Of a DNA stretch of 64,000 nt, positions 53,769-63,309 are shown one piece after another. The notes under the pieces are model-generated. The model was not told the origin of the DNA. It was given only the letters and a program-made list of their open reading frames with translations, and ran no database searches. Both the position numbers and the translations under genes were made by a program. Origin of the DNA: Clostridium sp. E02 (GTDB taxonomy: Bacteria; Bacillota; Clostridia; Lachnospirales; Lachnospiraceae); assembly GCF_003833015.1 (NCBI RefSeq), contig NZ_RJLQ01000018.1, positions 44,140 to 108,139 of the forward strand, given 5' to 3'. Each line of letters begins with the position of its first letter. Position 1 is the first letter of the stretch.

Positions 53769-55330
53769 GATATAAGCCCTCTTTCCCTTAAAAAATCCTC
53801 CGCTACTTTTTCAGGCGCCTCCTGCTCTTCATCCACCTTGTAATTTAGATCAATCATAATATCGTCTGTTAAAACCTCACCTAGTTGTGCCATTAGTCCT
53901 TCAATTTCCGGATATTTTTCCAGTGTCTCTTTTCGAATTATTGGAACTGCATAATAAGGCGGGAAAAAATTTTTATCATCTTTCAAAGTGATTAATCCAA
54001 ATTTTTTCAGTAAACCATCGGTAGAAAATGCATCGACTACGTCGACTTCCCCATTTTTTAGAGCCGTATAACGGGGTGCTCCATCTATGGTCATACTGTT
54101 TCCAATTTGAAACCCGTATTTTTTCTCAATACCAGAAAGACCGTCTGCCCGATTTGCAAACTCAAAGGTTGTGCCAGATGACATCTGGTCTGCTATTTTC
54201 GCAAAGTCACTGATTGTTTTAAGTCCATATTTCTCTGACATTTCAGGAGTAACTGCTAAGGTATAAGAATTATTAAAATTCATCTGTTTGAGCACCTTTA
54301 GATTATAAAGCTCATTGTACTCTTTCTTAACGGTATTATAGACCTCATCCATATCACTGATAGGAGGATGCTTTAATACATCTGAATAGCAAGTTCCACT
54401 GTACTGCACGAACATGTCGATATCACCTTTTTGCAACGCGCCAAAGCAAACCTGAGTTCCACCAAGATTGAGTCTCCTGTTTACTTTAATATCAGTTTTG
54501 TCTTCAATCATGTCAGCAACCAAATGTCCCAATATTTCCTGCTCGGTAAAATCTTTGGATCCAACCGAAATAATCTTTCCACCTGTTGTTTTGGCTCCCA
54601 CAGAGGTAAAGACAAAAATTACAGCAATCAATAGCGTTGCAACGCTTAACGTTGCTTTTTGTGCCGTACGTCTTTTTCTTTTAACTACACTTTCCCCTTT
54701 TTGCAGACTAATGGGGGTAACCAGCTTTTCTACTACATTTAATAGAAAATCTACCATCAAGGCCAATAAACAGGCTGGTATTGCTCCTGCAAGAATCTGG
54801 TAATTGTTTACCGTCCTGATTCCAGAGAAAACAAGATACCCCAAACCACCAGCACCGATAAAAGCTGCCATTGTCATAAGACCGACTGCCGTAACCGATG
54901 CAATCCGGACACCTGCCATAATTACAGGAAGTGCCAGAGGGATCTGTACTTTTGTCAAAACCTGGAGCGGAGTCAAACCAATTCCTTTTGCTGCTTCAAG
55001 AGTCTGCGGATTGATGCTTTCTAATCCGGTATAAGTATTCTTTATAATAGGAAGCAAAGAATAAAGAACAACTGCAACAATAGCTGGAACGGTACCAATT
55101 CCAAGAAGTGGTATCATAAATCCTAAAAGCGCCATACTTGGGATTGCCTGAATCACATTGGCTACGGATAATACTGGCTTACTTGCTTTTGCTGCATAGG
55201 AAATAAAAATCCCCAGAGGCACCCCAATTAAGATCGCCAGCCCTACCGAGATCGCAGTTAACTTTAAATGTTCCACCAGCAAAGTAATGATCTGTATATA
55301 ATTTTCTAAAATGTATTGTATAAAATTCAT
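53765..55330 (-). CDS. Osmoprotectant ABC transporter, permease fused to substrate-binding domain (OpuC/ProW-ProX type)
   Basis: A 521-residue fusion. Residues 1-215 are a ProW-like permease (HLKLTAISVGLAILIGVPLGIFISY, GIGTVPAIVAVVLYSLLPIIKNTYTGLESI, AVGLMTMAAFIGAGGLGYLVFSGI); a linker helix (TLSVATLLIAVIFVFTSVGA) leads to an extracellular glycine-betaine/choline-type binding domain at about 255-520 (IISVGSKDFTEQEILGHLVADMIE, DMFVQYSGTCY, DGAPRYTALKNGEVDVVDAFSTD). It should import betaine, carnitine or choline for osmoprotection. The ATPase gene upstream overlaps by four bases. Confidence 0.92.
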   Translation of the reverse strand: MNFIQYILENYIQIITLLVEHLKLTAISVGLAILIGVPLGIFISYAAKASKPVLSVANVIQAIPSMALLGFMIPLLGIGTVPAIVAVVLYSLLPIIKNTYTGLESINPQTLEAAKGIGLTPLQVLTKVQIPLALPVIMAGVRIASVTAVGLMTMAAFIGAGGLGYLVFSGIRTVNNYQILAGAIPACLLALMVDFLLNVVEKLVTPISLQKGESVVKRKRRTAQKATLSVATLLIAVIFVFTSVGAKTTGGKIISVGSKDFTEQEILGHLVADMIEDKTDIKVNRRLNLGGTQVCFGALQKGDIDMFVQYSGTCYSDVLKHPPISDMDEVYNTVKKEYNELYNLKVLKQMNFNNSYTLAVTPEMSEKYGLKTISDFAKIADQMSSGTTFEFANRADGLSGIEKKYGFQIGNSMTIDGAPRYTALKNGEVDVVDAFSTDGLLKKFGLITLKDDKNFFPPYYAVPIIRKETLEKYPEIEGLMAQLGEVLTDDIMIDLNYKVDEEQEAPEKVAEDFLRERGLIS

Positions 55331-56463
55331 TCTGTCTCTCCTCCTTCGAAGTCAAAATATTGTTGACTTAAAGTGGTAACCAGACTGCTCCGGGTAACCA
55401 AACCCTTAAGCGTTCTCTCCTCATCAACGACTGGGACCGTTGAGACGTGATACTCCGTAACTATTTTTAATGCATCCAGTATACACTGGTCTGGTAAAAG
55501 TATAGGGAAATCCTCTATCATAAACTTTTCCGCTTTTTCGGATCGGTCTAAAACACCTCTTAGCCGTCTCGCTTTTACCATACCACAAAGTTTACGGGTT
55601 TCCCTATCAATCACTAGCAGACTATCTACTTTGTTTTGACGCATCTTATCAATACATTTTAAAACAGAAAGTTCTTTTATCGCTGTAATGGGTTTTTCAA
55701 TCATAATATCCGAAACTTTGATATATTCTGGGGAAGACCAGATTCGGTTTTTACCCACAAAGCTTGAAACAAAATCATCAACGGGATTATTTAAAATATT
55801 TTCTGGTGTATCATACTGTAGAATATCACCATCTTTCATAATGCAGATCATGTCAGCGATCTTTATGGCTTCGTCCATGTCATGTGTCACGAATACAATG
55901 GTCTTTTTTAATTTATCTTGCAGTTGTACCAATTCGTCCTGAAGATCTGATCTGGTCATAGGATCCAGTGCCGAAAACGGTTCATCCATGAGAATAATAT
56001 CAGGATCTGTTGCAAATGCTCTGGCAACTCCCACTCGCTGTTGCTGTCCTCCACTTAATTCTGTGGGATACCGATCCAGAAAATCCTCACTATTAAGTCC
56101 TACCATCTGCATTAGTTTCTTTGTTTTTTCTACAATTTGATCTTTCGCTATTCCTTCCAGTTTTGGAATCAGTTCAATGTTTTCCTGCACTGTCATATGT
56201 GGAAACAAACCAGTCTGTTGAATGACGTAACCAATCCGACGACGCAGGGCGACTTCATTCACTGTGCTGGAATTTTTATCATCAATATAAATTGTGCCTG
56301 AGGACTGTTTGATCAGACGGTTTATCATCTTTAACAGTGTTGTCTTTCCACATCCACTCTCTCCAATGATCGCCACCAGGCTCCCTTTTTTTATCGAAAA
56401 TGATATATCCTTTAGTACTTGCTTTGATTTGTAGCGTTTTGAAATATGTTCAAATTTTATCAT
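55327..56463 (-). CDS. Osmoprotectant ABC transporter ATP-binding protein with CBS domains (OpuCA-like)
   Basis: A 378-residue ATPase: Walker A GESGCGKTT, signature LSGGQQQRVGVARAFA, Walker B IILMDEPFSALDP, switch His in VFVTHDMDEAIKIADMICIM. Two CBS domains follow (about 250-370; SDIMIEKPITAIKELSVLKCIDKM and LLPDQCILDALKIVTEYHVSTVPVVDEERTLKGLVT). CBS domains in this family sense ionic strength or c-di-AMP. ATG 56463 has GGAGG upstream; a longer reading from 56484 is unsupported. First gene of the operon, behind a consensus promoter. Confidence 0.94.
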   Translation of the reverse strand: MIKFEHISKRYKSKQVLKDISFSIKKGSLVAIIGESGCGKTTLLKMINRLIKQSSGTIYIDDKNSSTVNEVALRRRIGYVIQQTGLFPHMTVQENIELIPKLEGIAKDQIVEKTKKLMQMVGLNSEDFLDRYPTELSGGQQQRVGVARAFATDPDIILMDEPFSALDPMTRSDLQDELVQLQDKLKKTIVFVTHDMDEAIKIADMICIMKDGDILQYDTPENILNNPVDDFVSSFVGKNRIWSSPEYIKVSDIMIEKPITAIKELSVLKCIDKMRQNKVDSLLVIDRETRKLCGMVKARRLRGVLDRSEKAEKFMIEDFPILLPDQCILDALKIVTEYHVSTVPVVDEERTLKGLVTRSSLVTTLSQQYFDFEGGETE

Positions 56464-56496
56464 ATTTTCCCTCCTTTGCTGCAAAGTAACAACTTA

Positions 56497-56525
56497 ATTG
56501 TAACTCAAAGTTGTCAGTTTGTCAA
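56497..56525 (-). promoter_or_regulatory. Promoter of the osmoprotectant operon
   Basis: TTGACA (56520-56525) and TACAAT (56497-56502), 17-base spacing, minus strand. A CAACTT/AAGTTG inverted repeat overlaps the -10 and could be a repressor site. Confidence 0.78.
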
Positions 56526-56584
56526 ACAACAGGAAAACCACCAATCTCATATTCCTTCCAATTTCTCCCATACAAAATTGTTAT

Positions 56585-57937
56585 TCAGAACTTCCACCAG
56601 TTGACGTTAAATAAATATCCACTTCCACCGGTAAATTTAAGGTATAAATCATGTTCTCCTGCTGCACCATTTACCGTACATGATTTTGTTGTCCAGTTCT
56701 GCCAGCCTCCAGTTCCTGTTATCTGACAGGTCCCTACCAAACTTCCCGTTGGGCTATCTAGACGAAGTTCGATATTACCGCCACTCCCGCCAGAAGCCAC
56801 TCTTGCTTCAAACGATTTTGCACTGGAACCAAAATCGACTCCATTGATCTTAATCCAATCCCCGTTTTCTATATACCCTACATTCATACCACCTTCTTGG
56901 CAAACTTCTGTTTTAATTCCTGATGCAAATCCAATCATTTCTGCTTCGTTTTTAACGTATGGATTCACCTTTCCAATTTGTTCTGGTCCTGATTGCGTCA
57001 TGTTTATCGTAGGAAATAGACCATCTGGCTGATAATTAAATTCCTCTACACAAACAGAGCGGTGGAACCCTCCACCTCCTGGTAACGCTCCATTATGATA
57101 AAAGAAGTAGGATTTTCCTTTATAGTCAACGACACCTGCATGATTGGTGAAACTACGTCCCTGTGTCGGCATAATTACACCTCTGTAGGTCCATGGTCCG
57201 GTGGGGCTGGTGCTTGTGGAGTAACCGATATGTTCGGAGATAGGTCCACCTGCAAAAACCATATAATACAACTGATTCCTTTTGTAAAACCACGGTCCTT
57301 CTTCGTATGTAGTGGCCCGATCCGTTTTGATTCTTTTTCCAAATCCTTCTGTTGTCAAAGGGACCTGCTGCACAGTACCAGAATAAGAAATCATGTCCTG
57401 ATTTAATTTCACATAATAGAGATTCGGATTTCCCCAATATAGATAGGCTTGTCCATCACCATCAATAAACACGGTTGGGTCAATATCTCCACTTCCATTC
57501 GTAATAAGAGGATGTCCCAAAGCGTCTTTAAATGGTCCGGTAGGGCGATCGGAAACAGCAACCCCAATAACTTTCCCACCATTTTTCAAATTCACGGGAG
57601 CATAAAAGTAAAATTTTCCATTCCTTTCTACGCACTGTCCTGCCCAAGCGTCTCCTCTTGACCACTGAAAAGTCTGATAAGACAGGGGAGAACCATGATC
57701 CGTCCAGTTTACCATGTCAGTGGAAGAATAACACCGCCAGTCATTCATGGTAAAAAAATTATTGACTAGGTTGTCCTCATCGTGCCCCGTATACACATAA
57801 CATGTCCCATCATACACCATAGGGGCCGGATCTGTCGTATAATTGGTTTGCACAATTGGGTTATCCCCATAACAAAAAGTTGGAATGAATGCGGATAACA
57901 TAACAGCAAGTATTGCGACCTTATTTGCTTTTTTCAT
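56585..57937 (-). CDS. Secreted GH43-family glycosidase with C-terminal CBM6-type module
   Basis: A 450-residue protein. After a signal peptide (MKKANKVAILAVMLSAFIPTFCYG) a five-bladed GH43 domain runs to about residue 320, with TDPAPMVYDGTCYVYTGHDE (catalytic-base Asp), GSGDIDPTVFIDGDGQAYLYWG (pKa-modulating Asp) and TYEEGPWFYKRNQLYY (acid Glu). A CBM6-like beta-sandwich follows (residues 327-450; ESNPY-like AEMIGF, GDWIKINGVDFG, GTGGWQNWTTKSC). Substrates in the family are arabinan, xylan or arabinoxylan side chains. ATG 57937 has AAGGAG upstream. It stands alone, with no carbohydrate operon nearby. Confidence 0.92.
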   Translation of the reverse strand: MKKANKVAILAVMLSAFIPTFCYGDNPIVQTNYTTDPAPMVYDGTCYVYTGHDEDNLVNNFFTMNDWRCYSSTDMVNWTDHGSPLSYQTFQWSRGDAWAGQCVERNGKFYFYAPVNLKNGGKVIGVAVSDRPTGPFKDALGHPLITNGSGDIDPTVFIDGDGQAYLYWGNPNLYYVKLNQDMISYSGTVQQVPLTTEGFGKRIKTDRATTYEEGPWFYKRNQLYYMVFAGGPISEHIGYSTSTSPTGPWTYRGVIMPTQGRSFTNHAGVVDYKGKSYFFYHNGALPGGGGFHRSVCVEEFNYQPDGLFPTINMTQSGPEQIGKVNPYVKNEAEMIGFASGIKTEVCQEGGMNVGYIENGDWIKINGVDFGSSAKSFEARVASGGSGGNIELRLDSPTGSLVGTCQITGTGGWQNWTTKSCTVNGAAGEHDLYLKFTGGSGYLFNVNWWKF

Positions 57938-58084
57938 ATCCCTTCTCCTTTTTAAGTTTCTTTCCATGATCGGTTCCGTGTTATCTTCGTGTTCCATTTT
58001 GTATTGTCTATTTATATAATATATTCTTATTTAAATTAAAATATTCAACATTCTACTATGTTTCACCATACATGGCTATAAAAT

Positions 58085-58125
58085 AAAAAGGAGCAAAGTC
58101 ACTATTAAAACTTTGCACACTCCCT
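58085..58125 (-). terminator. Terminator after the lipoprotein gene
   Basis: GGAG-TGT-GCAAAGT pairs with ACTTTGCTCC around a 10-base loop, followed by TTTTTATTTT on the minus strand. Confidence 0.8.
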
Positions 58126-58136
58126 ATGATTGCATT

Positions 58137-59117
58137 CTATTGTTTGTAAGTATCTAATTTACTTAATATTTTTAAATTCGCTTTTTCGTATTCATTAAAA
58201 ACATTGACATCAAAATTTTCTGGAGTTACGTATGGCTCATACCATAACTGTACTCTAAAATAGTTATTCAAATCTTCATCTTTAAATATATATCCATGCA
58301 TTGCATAGATTTCATTTTTAGCTAGATGTATGATTAATAAAGGATCATCTTTAAAATCATCCTCACTATAGTATTTGATATCTGTATAATACAGAGGTTC
58401 AATTACATTCGCCACATCTCTTACTCCCCGAACATTTTCAAAATAGTTCGTTACCTCATGAAAGAAAGGACAGTCAGCCCGATATTTCGCCCTCTTATTG
58501 ATTTCCGAATTCATTTCATCACTTGACATGGAATAATATCTGTCTGAAAAATCAGGTTCTTTAATTTCTGTTTTTGTTTCTTTCTCTGGATTCTTTCTTT
58601 CAAATACATAGTTCCCAGAAATCCCAAAACCAATTGGATTTTTGTCATCCAATTTATAATCTTTTACAGTAACAATGATTTTGTTTTCTGAGAAAGTAAT
58701 GAAGAGAGTTCCAGTACCTCCCCACCCATCATCAGAAAAGCAATAAGTACACGTACCATTTGCAATGTCACACTTTATATGTTCAATTTCTGCTAAACGT
58801 TGAGTTGCCCACTGCTGGGAAAAAATACTTCCTTCTAATTCGTTACCATTTTTTATAGTAACACCAAATTCTGTTCCGCCATTGGCTAAGATTTCCGCAG
58901 AGCTTACCCCCCCTTCGGTCCAAACTCCTGTATATGACTCGTAATTTTCTTTGTTTGAATTGACGGTTTCTATATTATTGCGTTCTGTTTTGATTGGAAC
59001 CAAACTCTCTATTGTTTCTGATTCTTTTATCAATGATTCCTCTGTTAATGGGATTCCTTGACATCCTGTCATTAAAACAGCTATGAACATAATAAAAAAT
59101 ACATATTTTTTTATCAT
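58137..59117 (-). CDS. Lipoprotein of unknown function
   Basis: A 326-residue predicted lipoprotein: signal MIKKYVFFIMFIAVLMTGC with an LMTGC lipobox, then a polar stretch and a beta-rich domain at about 65-175 (YTGVWTEGGVSSAEIL... KIIVTVKDYKL) and a helical acidic C-terminal domain. I do not recognise either. GAGGTG precedes the ATG. The AT-rich composition resembles the neighbouring accessory genes more than the core genes to the left. Confidence 0.75.
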   Translation of the reverse strand: MIKKYVFFIMFIAVLMTGCQGIPLTEESLIKESETIESLVPIKTERNNIETVNSNKENYESYTGVWTEGGVSSAEILANGGTEFGVTIKNGNELEGSIFSQQWATQRLAEIEHIKCDIANGTCTYCFSDDGWGGTGTLFITFSENKIIVTVKDYKLDDKNPIGFGISGNYVFERKNPEKETKTEIKEPDFSDRYYSMSSDEMNSEINKRAKYRADCPFFHEVTNYFENVRGVRDVANVIEPLYYTDIKYYSEDDFKDDPLLIIHLAKNEIYAMHGYIFKDEDLNNYFRVQLWYEPYVTPENFDVNVFNEYEKANLKILSKLDTYKQ

Positions 59118-59268
59118 AAATCACCTCTCTGTAATCACTATAATGCAATTGATTTAACCTGTCAAGATGACCTTCGAAGACAATACGTTTTCGCAATCAA
59201 AACACCTCTGAATACACGAATGGAGTGGGATTCAGACGAACCCCACCCCAACGATTGAAAAGGAAATG

Positions 59269-60975
59269 TTAATCAATCATGAAACTGGCAACACCAATGT
59301 TACTAAATGTAATCATTGGCTTGCACCAGAATGTATTGCGGCAATTTTCAGTTAGCCTTACTTTTAAGATATAGCAGCCTTCATAAGGAGCCGCAAATTC
59401 AAAGTTTCCACAACCGCACACATGGATGCAAAACAGCAATGTATCAATATCATTACATCTTTTGTATAATTCCACCTCCCATTCATGGTAATCACCGCAG
59501 CGGCATCCCCATATGCATCCTGTGATAATGTCAGGTTTAATCAGACACTCCTTGCAAACAGGACAAGGCTTCTGCCTTGGACACTCCGGACAGGCTGGAC
59601 AGGCCGGACAAGTTGGGCAGGGCTCTGGCTCCGGACAAGCCGGGCACGTTGGACAGGGCTCTGGCTCCGGACAGGCTGGGCACGTTGGACAGGGCTCTGG
59701 CTCCGGACAGGCTGGGCACGTTGGACAGGGCTCTGGTTTCGGACACGTTGGGCACGGCTCTGGCTTTGGACAGGGCTCTGGTTTCGGGCACGTTGGGCAC
59801 GACTCTGGCTTTGGACAGGGCTCTGGTTTCGGGCACGTTGGGCACGGCTCTGGCTTCGGACAAGCTGGGCACGTTGGGCAGGGCTCTGGCTCTGGACACG
59901 TCGGACAGGGTGTTGGTTCTGGTGTTGGTTCTGGTTCTGGTTCTAGCTCTTGACACATTACGCCCCCTACAAAGGGATAATAATGAAATTCAAAGCCACT
60001 GGCAGGATTCACAGCAAAAAATCCCAAAGCTGCATTCCCACTTACATGACCGCCTGTGGGGTGTGCATGGAACATCGCCTGCGGTGCCAATATACTCCCC
60101 CAGATATCAGAAGATTTTTCCATATAAATATTAGATGCATCCTCAAATACATATAAAGTCCGATTGGCTTTGCTCTCTTCTCCATAAACGCCGTATTGTA
60201 AATGTGCATCGGAACCTGTTCGCAGTCTTACAATCACTGTACTTCCCTGAGGAACCTCGGCACGAATTCCTTTGTTAATCAGACCATCTGGTCTTACATC
60301 AATCAGAAAAACATTCTGCACAGGATCATTTCCTCTTAATATCCATTCGTGATAATTATCAATGACATTTCCATTCGGGGTCAAATCTCCGATACAATTA
60401 TTATAGTATCCAATGCTTTCTTTGGCATCATTGAAAAATTTAAATAGATCCGCTCGTATTCTGCTTGCAGGTATATACCTTGGTACATCGTAACTTGGAA
60501 CTAAGTAATGATTTCCTTTGTCTGTTGGCGTCCAATATTGACTACCACCATCGGCCTGATATAAAATTTTAAGGTTTTCTATCTCATCTGACCTACCGCT
60601 TTTTCCTATTAAGTAAGTACTTCCTTCACCAGCATCGAAGCTGCCACCAACAACAGCGTGACCGACCACCACCAACGGTTCGCTCATTGCTACATTGCCG
60701 CCAACCAAAAATCGAACTAAATCCGGTGAGTAGTTGGCATTTCTACTGCCTTTATCTCTGTCAAAACCCGCGCTAAATCCCCTCGGACTATAAAAACTTC
60801 CACCTATTGCCACTGGTCCCTCAACGTCAACAATGTTATTCGCATCGTTAAATACAATCACATTGAATTTAGAGGCTGGACCAAAGGGCTGACCTTCTAT
60901 TTCATACCAATTTATATCATCATAGGGTATACCAGCACGCGCCATTGTTTCATTATTATAACTGCCACTATTCAT
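59269..60975 (-). CDS. Choice-of-anchor A-type surface protein with a Cys-Pro triplet repeat region
   Basis: A 568-residue protein. Residues 30-340 match the choice-of-anchor A type beta-helical domain (FNVIVFNDANNIVDVEGPVAIGGSFYS... GGNVAMSEPLVVVGHAVVGGSF... IWGSILAPQAMFHAHPTGGHVSGNAALGFFA). Residues 343-356 are a Glu-Pro linker, and 357-477 a Cys-Pro-rich region in which every one of about 30 cysteines falls on a multiple-of-three register. The last 90 residues form another Cys-rich domain (GCIWGCRCGDYHEWEVEL... TENCRNTFWCKPMITFSN). No signal peptide is seen, which fits a spore-surface or non-classically exported protein. AGGAG precedes the ATG. Confidence 0.85.
   Translation of the reverse strand: MNSGSYNNETMARAGIPYDDINWYEIEGQPFGPASKFNVIVFNDANNIVDVEGPVAIGGSFYSPRGFSAGFDRDKGSRNANYSPDLVRFLVGGNVAMSEPLVVVGHAVVGGSFDAGEGSTYLIGKSGRSDEIENLKILYQADGGSQYWTPTDKGNHYLVPSYDVPRYIPASRIRADLFKFFNDAKESIGYYNNCIGDLTPNGNVIDNYHEWILRGNDPVQNVFLIDVRPDGLINKGIRAEVPQGSTVIVRLRTGSDAHLQYGVYGEESKANRTLYVFEDASNIYMEKSSDIWGSILAPQAMFHAHPTGGHVSGNAALGFFAVNPASGFEFHYYPFVGGVMCQELEPEPEPTPEPTPCPTCPEPEPCPTCPACPKPEPCPTCPKPEPCPKPESCPTCPKPEPCPKPEPCPTCPKPEPCPTCPACPEPEPCPTCPACPEPEPCPTCPACPEPEPCPTCPACPACPECPRQKPCPVCKECLIKPDIITGCIWGCRCGDYHEWEVELYKRCNDIDTLLFCIHVCGCGNFEFAAPYEGCYILKVRLTENCRNTFWCKPMITFSNIGVASFMID
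59548..59907 (-). repeat. In-frame Cys-Pro triplet repeat region of the surface protein gene
   Basis: About 360 bases of GC-rich near-repeats coding CPTCPEPEP/CPKPEP/CPTCPACP units inside the surface protein gene. Repeat lengths at DNA level are multiples of nine, so copy-number changes keep the frame. Open reading frames in the opposite strand here are by-products of the repeat. Confidence 0.9.
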
Positions 60976-61261
60976 ATAAACTCCTGTTAACGCTTAAATT
61001 GCAATGCATTTTTATTCTCATTTCATTTTATTCCTACAGAAATGGTTCTGTGCGGTTTTTTGTATGATTAAGTTAAATTTTATATCAACTCCAATTCTTT
61101 ATTAAAGAGACAAGTGAGACCGTTTCTTTTCTTTCTCTCCTGTCCATTATTTTTTTAATTAAGCATTGATAAAATGAACTAGTTCTTTCATACTGGAAGT
61201 GCTATAATGGAATTCATACAATCGATTATAAAATAAAATTCACTTAGAGGGACTAAAACAA

Positions 61262-62071
61262 ATGAAAACAATTAGAATAAAACGAAAGTGTTTCATTGGA
61301 ATTTCGTTTTTATTATTTGGATTTTTAACAGCTTGTGGGAAGCATGTGACGAATACAAATATATCGCAGGAAGAAACTAAGAAAATAGAAATTACTATGG
61401 CTCCATCAAAAGATAGTTCACCCCTACAGACCGACAGAAATGCAAGGATAAAGGAATATCAATCCGTATTGGTAACTGTATATGATAAACATACGTTTCC
61501 AGATGACAATGATTATGGCTTTGATGATAATTATGATATTTCAGAAAATCGTTTTGCAGTGAACGATATTGACCATGATGGAAACGATGAATTAATCATA
61601 GAATATACGACGACTGCAATGGCAGGAATGGTTGAAAAAATATATGACTTTGATCGAAACACCAATGCTGTCACAGAAGAATTTGAGGAATTTCCAAATC
61701 TTACCTTTTATGACAATGGAATAATTGAAGCGGGCCTGTCTCATAATCAAGGGTTGGCTGGAGACTTTTGGCCATACTCGTTATATAAATATGACACTGA
61801 ATCCGACACCTATCGGTTTATGGGAACGGTAGATGCCTGGGATAAATCCATAGCTGAAACCGGTTACGATGAAAAACCATTTCCAACAGAGATTGATAAA
61901 AATGGCAATGGGATCGTATATTACATTACATCGAATGGGACAACAAATATTACGAATCCTATCGATAAAGAGGAATATGATCAATGGTTTGATTCTTATG
62001 TTGGAAATGCAAAAAAGGTCAACCTTCCATTTATGAAGCTAACCAAAGAAAATATTGATCGTATTAAATAA
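61262..62071 (+). CDS. Lipoprotein with acidic EF-hand-like / FG-GAP-like motif
   Basis: A 269-residue predicted lipoprotein: basic N-terminus, hydrophobic segment and LTAC lipobox, then a Thr/Ser-rich linker and a domain carrying NDIDHDGNDELIIEY, a calcium-loop motif of the FG-GAP/dockerin-like type. No known family recognised. Ribosome site GAGGG is rather distant (11 bases) from the ATG. A TATAAT near 61212 may be its promoter. It is divergent from the Cys-Pro surface protein gene across a 286-base AT-rich gap in which nothing else is visible. Confidence 0.72.
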   Translation: MKTIRIKRKCFIGISFLLFGFLTACGKHVTNTNISQEETKKIEITMAPSKDSSPLQTDRNARIKEYQSVLVTVYDKHTFPDDNDYGFDDNYDISENRFAVNDIDHDGNDELIIEYTTTAMAGMVEKIYDFDRNTNAVTEEFEEFPNLTFYDNGIIEAGLSHNQGLAGDFWPYSLYKYDTESDTYRFMGTVDAWDKSIAETGYDEKPFPTEIDKNGNGIVYYITSNGTTNITNPIDKEEYDQWFDSYVGNAKKVNLPFMKLTKENIDRIK

Positions 62072-62120
62072 TAGAAAGAATGTTCTAGTGCGTAACTAGT
62101 AATAGTATTGGAGTAAAAAA

Positions 62121-62375
62121 ATGATACTAAGTGTAAGTAGAAGAACTGACATACCTTGTTACTATTCTGATTGGTTTTTCAATAGAATTATTGATGGTTA
62201 CTTGTATGTTCGAAATCCAATGAATATTCATCAAGTCAGTAAAATTAATATTTCACCTGAGGTTGTCGATTGTATTGTCTTTTGGACAAAAAATCCTCAA
62301 CCAATGCTTACCCACATTCTCCTATACTTTGTAGCAAAATATTACCTGAAGATAAAATTACCGAGCGTAAGGTAG
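62121..62375 (+). pseudogene. DUF1848 protein, N-terminal fragment
   Basis: The first 62 residues (ILSVSRRTDIPCYYSDWFFNRIIDGYLYVRNPMN... DCIVFWTKNPQPML) closely follow the start of DUF1848 proteins, which are normally near 300 residues. After this the reading frame changes to unrelated sequence and stops at residue 84, at about position 62305. GGAG lies seven bases before the ATG. The rest of the gene is missing, so it is a remnant; the 180 bases after it hold no clear gene. Confidence 0.78.
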
Positions 62376-62475
62376 CGTCACTTAAGATATCTCAATTAAG
62401 TAATTTGGGCAATATTTGAGGCCGTTTCAACTTTTGTGTAAAATTAAATTTGATATACGATATATTTGTATTTAT

Positions 62476-62508
62476 TAAGGGCAAAGCCGTTTTTTCGAAA
62501 TTTGCCCT
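62476..62508. terminator. Terminator-like inverted repeat
   Basis: AAGGGCAAA pairs with TTTGCCCTT around a 15-base loop containing T6, in the decayed zone between the DUF1848 fragment and the ABC ATPase remnant. Confidence 0.5.
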
Positions 62509-62557
62509 TTGTTCGTATTATATTGCTAATGTGCTACTTGAATATGGAGCATCAATC

Positions 62558-63234
62558 CTAGACATTTTCCTTCACGTCAATCAACGCTCCATCTTGCATC
62601 CGTAAAATCATATCCGTTTCCATTGCAACCTTGGGATTGTGTGTGACCACTATAACAGCATACTTCTCCCTATGGGCTAGCTCCTTTAGCAACCTAACAA
62701 TATTCTCCTCATTCTTTGTATCTAGATTCCCTGTAGGCTCATCCGCCAATAGGACACTCCCCTCCGATGCCATGGCTCTGGCAATGGCCTCTGCTGTTCA
62801 CCTCCACTCATCATCTTTGGAAACTGTTTCTCTATTTTCTCTCCCAGCCCTACTTTCTTGAGCAGTTCTTTCGCCCTTATTTTTGCCTGCTTCAAAGGCA
62901 GCCCTTTCAAGGTCATAGGAAATACCACGTTTTCCAATGCGGTCAAAAGTGGAAACAGATGAAATGCCTGATAAACTACCGCCGCCTGATTTCTGCGGTA
63001 TTGATCCCTGTTAATGGTACGGATATCTTTACCTTCAATATAAAGAGTACCAGAGGTAGGCAGATCCAGACCAGCTAATAGAGAAAGCAATGTACTTTTC
63101 CCACTTCCGGATTCCCCTACAATTGCATATATTTTACCTTTTTCAAAAGAACAGGTCATATTCTTCAGTGCTTCTATTTTCTGGTATTTTGTCTGATAAA
63201 AATAACCTACCCCTTCTGCCTGAATGATTTTCAA
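62558..63234 (-). pseudogene. ABC transporter ATP-binding protein, frameshifted
   Basis: The minus strand encodes most of a LolD/MacB-type ATPase: Walker A GESGSGKST, VYQAFHLF, signature MSGGEQQR, then in another frame VLLADEPTGNLD (Walker B) and VVTHNPKV. The frame breaks near 62800, right after the signature: compared with the usual GEQQRVAIARAMA, bases coding R-V-A are four short, so the product ends in nonsense (PLPEPWHRR). The start is TTG 63234 with GAGGTG upstream. The partner permease is missing. A sequencing error is possible, but neighbours are also damaged. Confidence 0.85.
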
Positions 63235-63309
63235 TTTATTCACCTCTCTTCTACTTTTACTCTGCACTAAATAGAGCTTTTGTCATACTAGTTCTTCCCA
63301 TACTCCACA

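Noticed and set aside
59217..59252. Terminator after the Cys-Pro surface protein gene
   Set aside because: A GTGGG/CCCAC hairpin is present, but no T tract follows on the minus strand, so I do not list it.
59485..60134. Several open frames on the plus strand and in other minus frames across the Cys-Pro repeat
   Set aside because: They are by-products of the GC-rich repeat; only the 568-residue minus-strand frame has a ribosome site and recognisable domains on both sides.
62376..62430. Short frame after the DUF1848 fragment ending ISQLSNLGNI
   Set aside because: No start codon or recognisable family; it may be leftover of a deleted gene but cannot be supported.
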